DNA of 64,000 nt, from positions 3,038,001 through 3,102,000 of the forward strand of contig NZ_JADBEJ010000005.1 of NCBI RefSeq assembly GCF_014873915.1, written 5' to 3'. Source of the DNA: Amycolatopsis roodepoortensis (GTDB lineage Bacteria > Actinomycetota > Actinomycetes > Mycobacteriales > Pseudonocardiaceae). Positions 60,092 through 64,000 of the stretch are shown in pieces (positions within the stretch are counted from its first letter, which is position 1; every line of letters starts with the position of its first letter). The position numbers were made by a program, and so were the translations under genes. Below the pieces are notes generated by a model that had not been told where the DNA came from, ran no database searches, and saw nothing but the letters and a program-made list of their open reading frames with translations.

Positions 60092-60850
60092 TCAGTTCTT
60101 GAGCCACTCCAGCACTTCGACCTTTCCGTGCCCCTTCGCACCGGTCTTGCGGATCGACGCGTCGGCCGCACCCGCGACGCAGTAGGAAGCGCCGGCGCCA
60201 CCACCGCCTCCGGCCGAATCGTTGGTGCCCGACTTGCCGCCCCCGCCTCCGCCGCCACCCTTCACCGCGTATCCCGCGCCGCCGCCCCCACCGCCGCCGG
60301 CCGTCGACGCTCCGGGCGCGCCCTGGCCGTTGTCGCCCTGGGACGCCTTCGCGGTTCCGCCGCCTCCGCCGTCGCCACCCACGCCGAGCGTTCCGCGCTC
60401 GCCTTTGTCGCCGTTGTGCGGCTTCGCGTCACCCGCGCCGCCGTTGCCACCGCGGGCAACCAGCGATCCCCCGCCGGCCCCGCCTCCGCCACCGGCCACG
60501 AGCAACGGCACGGAGCCGCGGCAGACCGCGCTGGATCCGCCTCCGCCGCCACCGTTCCGGCCCGAATCGGTTTCCCCGGAGCCGCCTCTCCCGCCGTCGG
60601 TGAATCCGGAACCGCCGGATCTCCCCGCCTGTTTCCCGACCTGGACTATCAGGGTTTCGCCGCCTTTGACCGGCACCGTCGCCTCGACTTCGGCCCCGTG
60701 CCCAGGACCGCCGGAATCCGCGTTGCCGTGTCCTCCTTGCCCTCCGCGCAATTTGAACCGGCCACGCTTCGCGTCGTCCGGGACGTGGAGTTTCTGCTTC
60801 TGTTCTCCTTCAACGGCTTCGAAGCTGCGGGTGGTCACGGTCTCGGTCAT
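60092..60850 (-). CDS. Glycine-rich protein
   Basis: The 252-aa protein has more than half of its residues 70-235 as glycine in runs (GGGGG, GGSS, GGAG). The N-terminal ~65 residues are non-repetitive (FEAVEGEQKQKLHVPDDAKR, then a KGGETLIVQVGKQAG strand) and resemble the beta-sandwich start of glycine-rich surface domains. No signal peptide is visible. A short ordered C-terminus (GHGKVEVLEWLKN) follows. Two cysteines only. The ATG at 60850 follows GGAGG. Function unknown; PE-PGRS-like low complexity could mislead homology searches. Confidence 0.75.
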   Translation of the reverse strand: MTETVTTRSFEAVEGEQKQKLHVPDDAKRGRFKLRGGQGGHGNADSGGPGHGAEVEATVPVKGGETLIVQVGKQAGRSGGSGFTDGGRGGSGETDSGRNGGGGGGSSAVCRGSVPLLVAGGGGGAGGGSLVARGGNGGAGDAKPHNGDKGERGTLGVGGDGGGGGTAKASQGDNGQGAPGASTAGGGGGGGAGYAVKGGGGGGGGKSGTNDSAGGGGGAGASYCVAGAADASIRKTGAKGHGKVEVLEWLKN

Positions 60851-61007
60851 GATTCCTCCTGGTTTTCCGCCGGACTCCCAGTCTGGAATGCGTGATTCAC
60901 CGGCCGATAGTGCACGATCGGGCGCGAAAAGACTTCGCTGCGTTCGCGACCGCGTCCCTTTCGTACCAGCGTGGAGCAGCGCGGCTATACCTTCGGGTAT
61001 CGCTCCC

Positions 61008-61913
61008 TCAGTTCTTGGGGCGGGCGAGGGTCTGGCTGAGCGTCAACGCGGTGAGGGCGATGGCGAATCCGGTGAGCTGCCAGCCGGTGAGGGTCTGGCC
61101 CAGCACCAGGAATCCGGCGGCCGTGGCGACGAGGGGGTTGGTCAGCGTCAGCAGGGAGACCGACGCCGGGGCGAGGCGGTCGATGCCGCGGAACCACAGC
61201 GGGTAGGCCAGCGCGGTGGTGACGATGCCGATGTAGGCGTAGCCGAGCAGGTTCGCGGTCGTCAGCGAATCCGGGAGGCCTTCGAACAGCAGCGTCGCCG
61301 GGGCCAGGACGACGCCGCCGAGGGTCAGCTGCCAGCCGGTCATCGCCAGCGGATGCTCGGGGCGGCCCCATTTCTTGGTCAGGATCAGGGAAACGGCCAT
61401 GAGCCCGACGGCGGCGAACATGGCGGCCAGGCCGAGCGGGTCGAGGCGAGCTTCCGCCGAAAGGGTCAGCAGGGCGACACCACCGGCGCCGGCGATCGAG
61501 GCGAACAGAATCGGCGCCGGCGTCCGGACGCGGAGCATCGGCAGCGCGAGCAGGGCGACCAGCAGCGGTTGGAGGGCGCCGAGGGTCGCGGCGACCCCGC
61601 CGGGAAGGCGGTACGCGGCGAAGAAGATCAACGGCAGGAAGGCGCCGAAGTTGAGCATTCCGAGCACGGTCGTCTTCCACCACCAGGAGCCGTGTGGGAG
61701 CCGCCTGGTCAGCGCCAGCAGGAGCAACCCGGCCGGGAGTGCCCGCAGCACGGCGGCCAGCAGGGGCCGGTCCGGGGGCAGCAGAGTCGCGGTGACGACG
61801 TACACGGTGCCCCAGCTGGCCGGAGCCAGTGCGGCGAGCCCGGCGTCACGGAGCGTCGGCCGCGCGGCCGCCTGCCCGGTCGGAACGACAGGCCGTTCGG
61901 CGATGATCGCCAT
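61008..61913 (-). CDS. EamA/DMT-family transporter
   Basis: The 301-aa membrane protein has about ten predicted helices arranged as two EamA repeats (e.g. SWGTVYVVTATLLPP; VSLLTLTNPLVATAAGFLVL near the end). It probably exports or imports small metabolites or drugs. The ATG at 61913 follows GAGGAG. Divergent from a MarR gene with two imperfect operator repeats between. Confidence 0.88.
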   Translation of the reverse strand: MAIIAERPVVPTGQAAARPTLRDAGLAALAPASWGTVYVVTATLLPPDRPLLAAVLRALPAGLLLLALTRRLPHGSWWWKTTVLGMLNFGAFLPLIFFAAYRLPGGVAATLGALQPLLVALLALPMLRVRTPAPILFASIAGAGGVALLTLSAEARLDPLGLAAMFAAVGLMAVSLILTKKWGRPEHPLAMTGWQLTLGGVVLAPATLLFEGLPDSLTTANLLGYAYIGIVTTALAYPLWFRGIDRLAPASVSLLTLTNPLVATAAGFLVLGQTLTGWQLTGFAIALTALTLSQTLARPKN

Positions 61914-61931
61914 GATGTCTCCTCACTGATA

Positions 61932-61947
61932 ATCTCAATGTTCAGAT
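61932..61947. promoter_or_regulatory. MarR operator copy 1
   Basis: ATCTCAATGTTCAGAT, a 16-bp palindrome with one mismatch pair, 18 bp upstream of the EamA start. Confidence 0.6.
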
Positions 61948-61976
61948 AACACCAGCGACTTCTGTCAATGTCAAGT

Positions 61977-61992
61977 CTCTTAATGTTGAGAT
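61977..61992. promoter_or_regulatory. MarR operator copy 2
   Basis: CTCTTAATGTTGAGAT, an imperfect copy of the other site, 14 bp upstream of the MarR start. Confidence 0.55.
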
Positions 61993-62006
61993 GATTGGAG
62001 GACGTC

Positions 62007-62513
62007 ATGGCCGACGCGGTGGACGCGGTGATCGCGTTGTGGCGGCACGAGCGGCCGGACCTCGAAGACAAGCTCTGGCCCGCCGAGGTGATCGGCCGGG
62101 TTCAGCGGCTTTCCCGGATCCTCGACCGGAAGCTCAAGGAATTCAACGCCCGGCACGACCTGGAGTCGTGGGAGTTCGACGTGCTCACCACCCTCCGCCG
62201 ATCAGGCGAAGCCGACGGCCTGACGCCCGGCGCGCTGCTCAAGGCGGCGATGGTCACCTCCGGCGCGATCACGAACCGGATCGACCGCATGGAGGCCAAG
62301 GGGCTGGTCGAGCGGGTGCGGGACAGCGACGACCGCCGTTCGGTCAAGATCCGCCTGACCGGCAAGGGCCGCGAAGTCGTCGACGAGGTCTTCGTGCTCC
62401 ACCTCGAGAACGAAGCCGCTCTCCTGCCCGAGCTGAAACCGGCGCAGTGGGCCGAACTGATCGGCGGGCTGCGCCTGCTGCTCGAACACTTCGGTGACAC
62501 TTCACTGGAATGA
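62007..62513 (+). CDS. MarR-family regulator
   Basis: The 168-aa winged-helix regulator has a recognition region LTPGALLKAAMVTSGAITNR (~72-92) and wing LVERVRDSDDRRSVKIRLT (~100-118), both canonical for MarR proteins. It diverges from the EamA transporter, and two related palindromes in the 93-bp gap suggest it represses both. The ATG at 62007 follows GGAGG. Confidence 0.92.
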   Translation: MADAVDAVIALWRHERPDLEDKLWPAEVIGRVQRLSRILDRKLKEFNARHDLESWEFDVLTTLRRSGEADGLTPGALLKAAMVTSGAITNRIDRMEAKGLVERVRDSDDRRSVKIRLTGKGREVVDEVFVLHLENEAALLPELKPAQWAELIGGLRLLLEHFGDTSLE

Positions 62514-62515
62514 TG

Positions 62516-63211
62516 TCAGCGCGAAGGGCGGGCGAGGTGATACCAGCCGGCCAGCCCGGCGAGGACCACGACCGCCGAACCGGCGTCCGCCACCTCCGGC
62601 ATCGCCAGCGTCACGGTGGCGGCGAGCCCCAGCCCGGCGGCGACCCGGGCACTGCGGACCCGCAACACGCCGTCCGCCGGAGTGTCCCCTGTGGACGGTC
62701 GGCGCATCGCGAGCAGGACGATCAGCCAGGTGACCACCGAGACGGCCGCGGCGACCCCGAGCAACGCCCACCAGCGATGGACCACGAGCCAGACCGCCGC
62801 GGCCGCGACGACAACCGCGTAGAGGAGCAGCCCCCAGCCGGGAATGAGCCCACGCACCGCACGCCGCTCCGGGCCCGCCTCGCGGCGAGTGCTCTTTCGC
62901 GGCCGTTGAGCCAGAATCTCGGCGATCAGCGCGCCGATGAGCAGCGTGGCCAGGAGAAGCGACGCGCCCTCGACCCGGATGCCTGCGAGATCGGCCAGTA
63001 CCGGCAGCCCGAGGAACAGCCACGGATACCAGAACCGGCGACGGCGCAGATAGCGCACGGCCTCGGCGACGTCGGACGGCGAGGGATCGGCGGCACCCCA
63101 CCGCCGCAGCACCTTCCTGCCCTGTTTTTCGCCAGGCCACAACAGAACCAGGATCGCCAGGCCGAACAGACCCATGATCAGGGCGACGGCCACGATGTTG
63201 TCGAACGGCAC
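62516..63211 (-). CDS. Integral membrane protein of unknown function
   Basis: The 231-aa protein has about six hydrophobic segments (~5-25, 60-75, 82-100, 125-145, 150-168, 190-225) and an arginine-rich loop (~100-118). The start is GTG at 63211 with GAGGAG 7 nt upstream. Convergent with the MarR gene, 2 bp between stops. No family recognised. Confidence 0.75.
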   Translation of the reverse strand: MPFDNIVAVALIMGLFGLAILVLLWPGEKQGRKVLRRWGAADPSPSDVAEAVRYLRRRRFWYPWLFLGLPVLADLAGIRVEGASLLLATLLIGALIAEILAQRPRKSTRREAGPERRAVRGLIPGWGLLLYAVVVAAAAVWLVVHRWWALLGVAAAVSVVTWLIVLLAMRRPSTGDTPADGVLRVRSARVAAGLGLAATVTLAMPEVADAGSAVVVLAGLAGWYHLARPSR

Positions 63212-63415
63212 GATCGATCTCCTCGGTCTTACGCGGGATCGGCGAGGATACCGTTCGTCGTCTCCCCGGTCGTCCTGCTCGCTCTGGGTCTTTCACGAAG
63301 CAGGATGCCCAGCGGGGCCGCAAAGATGCGTCGCGATGACGCTGCTCTCAGAAAAGCAACCTCCGCGGCCGTCGCGCATCTTTCCCTTTAGAACAACGAA
63401 ATCTGCCCCTTCGGG

Positions 63416-64000
63416 CTACGTCCAGCCGAGCGGGACGACCTCCGCCGCGGACGTCCACGGGCCGCGCCCGCCCGCCTCGGTGAGGGCGCGGAACCGAACA
63501 TAGCGGGCCCGGGCCGGCCAGAACCGCAGGGTCTTCCGGGCGGCGTCGTCGGCGAAGGTACCCGTGGCGACAGGGCTCCCCCAGGCCGACCCATCGGTGC
63601 TCAGATGGACCTCGTACGCGCCGACGCGGCCGTTGGCGGAACCGTCCTGGCGCGGCAGATAGGCCAGGCCCGTGACGGTGCGGGCGGCGCCGAGATCGAG
63701 CTGAAGCTCGTGGGGCAGCGGGTCTTCCCCACCGGACCACTTGGTGTGCCACAGGGTGGCGGGATTCCCGTCGACGGCGTTCACGGCGGCGCCGGATTCG
63801 CCCGTGGTCTCCTGGCTGTCGGCCGAGCGGACGGTGGCGGCGAGCGGTCCGGAACCCATCACCGGGTCGCTGATGGTCTCGGCGCCTGTCTCGACATGTC
63901 CCGCGAAGCGCCGAAGGAAGCCGTCCGGCCCCTGAACGGTCAGGTCGTACCAGCCTCCCATGCCGCCTTCGGTGCTGAACCAGTCCTCGACCGTCGCGCC
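63416..64000 (-). CDS. Secreted phospholipase-C-like protein with F5/8-type C domain (3' part)
   Basis: The gene enters from the right edge; only the last ~194 residues are seen. The first part (WFSTEGGMGGWYDLTV, GFLRRFAGHVETG) resembles the C-terminal domain of phosphocholine-specific phospholipase C. From ~65 to the end is an F5/8-type C (discoidin) carbohydrate- or lipid-binding domain (NPATLWHTKWSG, RYVRFRAL). A secreted enzyme binding surfaces is likely, but the catalytic part is outside. A 9-bp inverted repeat (AAAGATGCG, 63322-63330 and 63375-63383) lies past the stop. Confidence 0.6.
   Translation of the reverse strand, partial: GATVEDWFSTEGGMGGWYDLTVQGPDGFLRRFAGHVETGAETISDPVMGSGPLAATVRSADSQETTGESGAAVNAVDGNPATLWHTKWSGGEDPLPHELQLDLGAARTVTGLAYLPRQDGSANGRVGAYEVHLSTDGSAWGSPVATGTFADDAARKTLRFWPARARYVRFRALTEAGGRGPWTSAAEVVPLGWT

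Noticed and set aside
63322..63383. Terminator after the phospholipase-like gene
   Set aside because: The inverted repeat has 9-bp arms but a 44-bp loop, so it is unlikely to work as an intrinsic terminator.

Overview
The window is high-GC actinobacterial DNA and most likely comes from an Amycolatopsis. That assignment is an inference from the gene set: a glycopeptide-antibiotic (GPA) locus with its own vanHAX operon, SARP and TetR regulators, GTG/TTG starts, and a dense set of repeated intergenic palindromes. No ribosomal or tRNA gene is present to place the strain more precisely.

Region 1 (1-33838, all on the minus strand, transcribed right to left) is the core of a GPA biosynthetic cluster. 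In transcription order it holds prephenate dehydrogenase, an ABC exporter, four NRPS subunits, an MbtH-like protein and three cross-linking P450s: OxyA, OxyE, and OxyB cut by the left edge. The NRPS subunits carry modules 1-2, module 3, modules 4-6, and module 7 with X and TE domains. Adenylation pockets and domain order predict Hpg-Tyr-Dpg-Hpg-Hpg-Tyr/Bht-Dpg, with epimerisation at residues 2, 4 and 5. Aromatic residues at positions 1 and 3 together with an OxyE indicate a four-ring ristocetin/teicoplanin-type aglycone. OxyC, the Hpg/Dpg pathways, glycosyltransferases and tailoring genes would lie left of the window.

Region 2 (33852-36355) has an intact-looking IS701-family insertion (16-bp inverted repeats, TTAG duplication). 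It lies 13 bp upstream of the prephenate dehydrogenase start and separates it from the StrR/Bbr-type pathway regulator. Exact matches to the Bbr consensus GTCCAR-N17-TTGGAC lie upstream of the regulator gene and upstream of oxyA.

Region 3 (36356-40120) starts with a roughly 1.1-kb gap and continues with vanH-vanA-vanX, the self-resistance operon that makes D-Ala-D-Lac and removes D-Ala-D-Ala. No vanR/vanS pair is in the window.

Region 4 (40233-64000) is ordinary accessory chromosome. It holds a hydrolase with a divergent TetR and two tandem operators, an AraC regulator, secreted lectin-repeat, FG-GAP-like and M15-like proteins, a PPOX/reductase pair with a TetR, and an SDR with a fused HTH regulator. 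Further right are a large AfsR/SARP-type regulator facing an ABC-2 drug transporter and a P450 whose shared promoter carries helically phased heptamers, an EamA transporter with a MarR, and a truncated phospholipase-like gene.

Outside the genes, the most distinctive signals are repeated palindrome families (four stacked between the module-3 and module-4-6 NRPS genes), a 21-bp-period repeat at three distant loci, and an adenylation-domain relic between the X and TE domains of the last NRPS.
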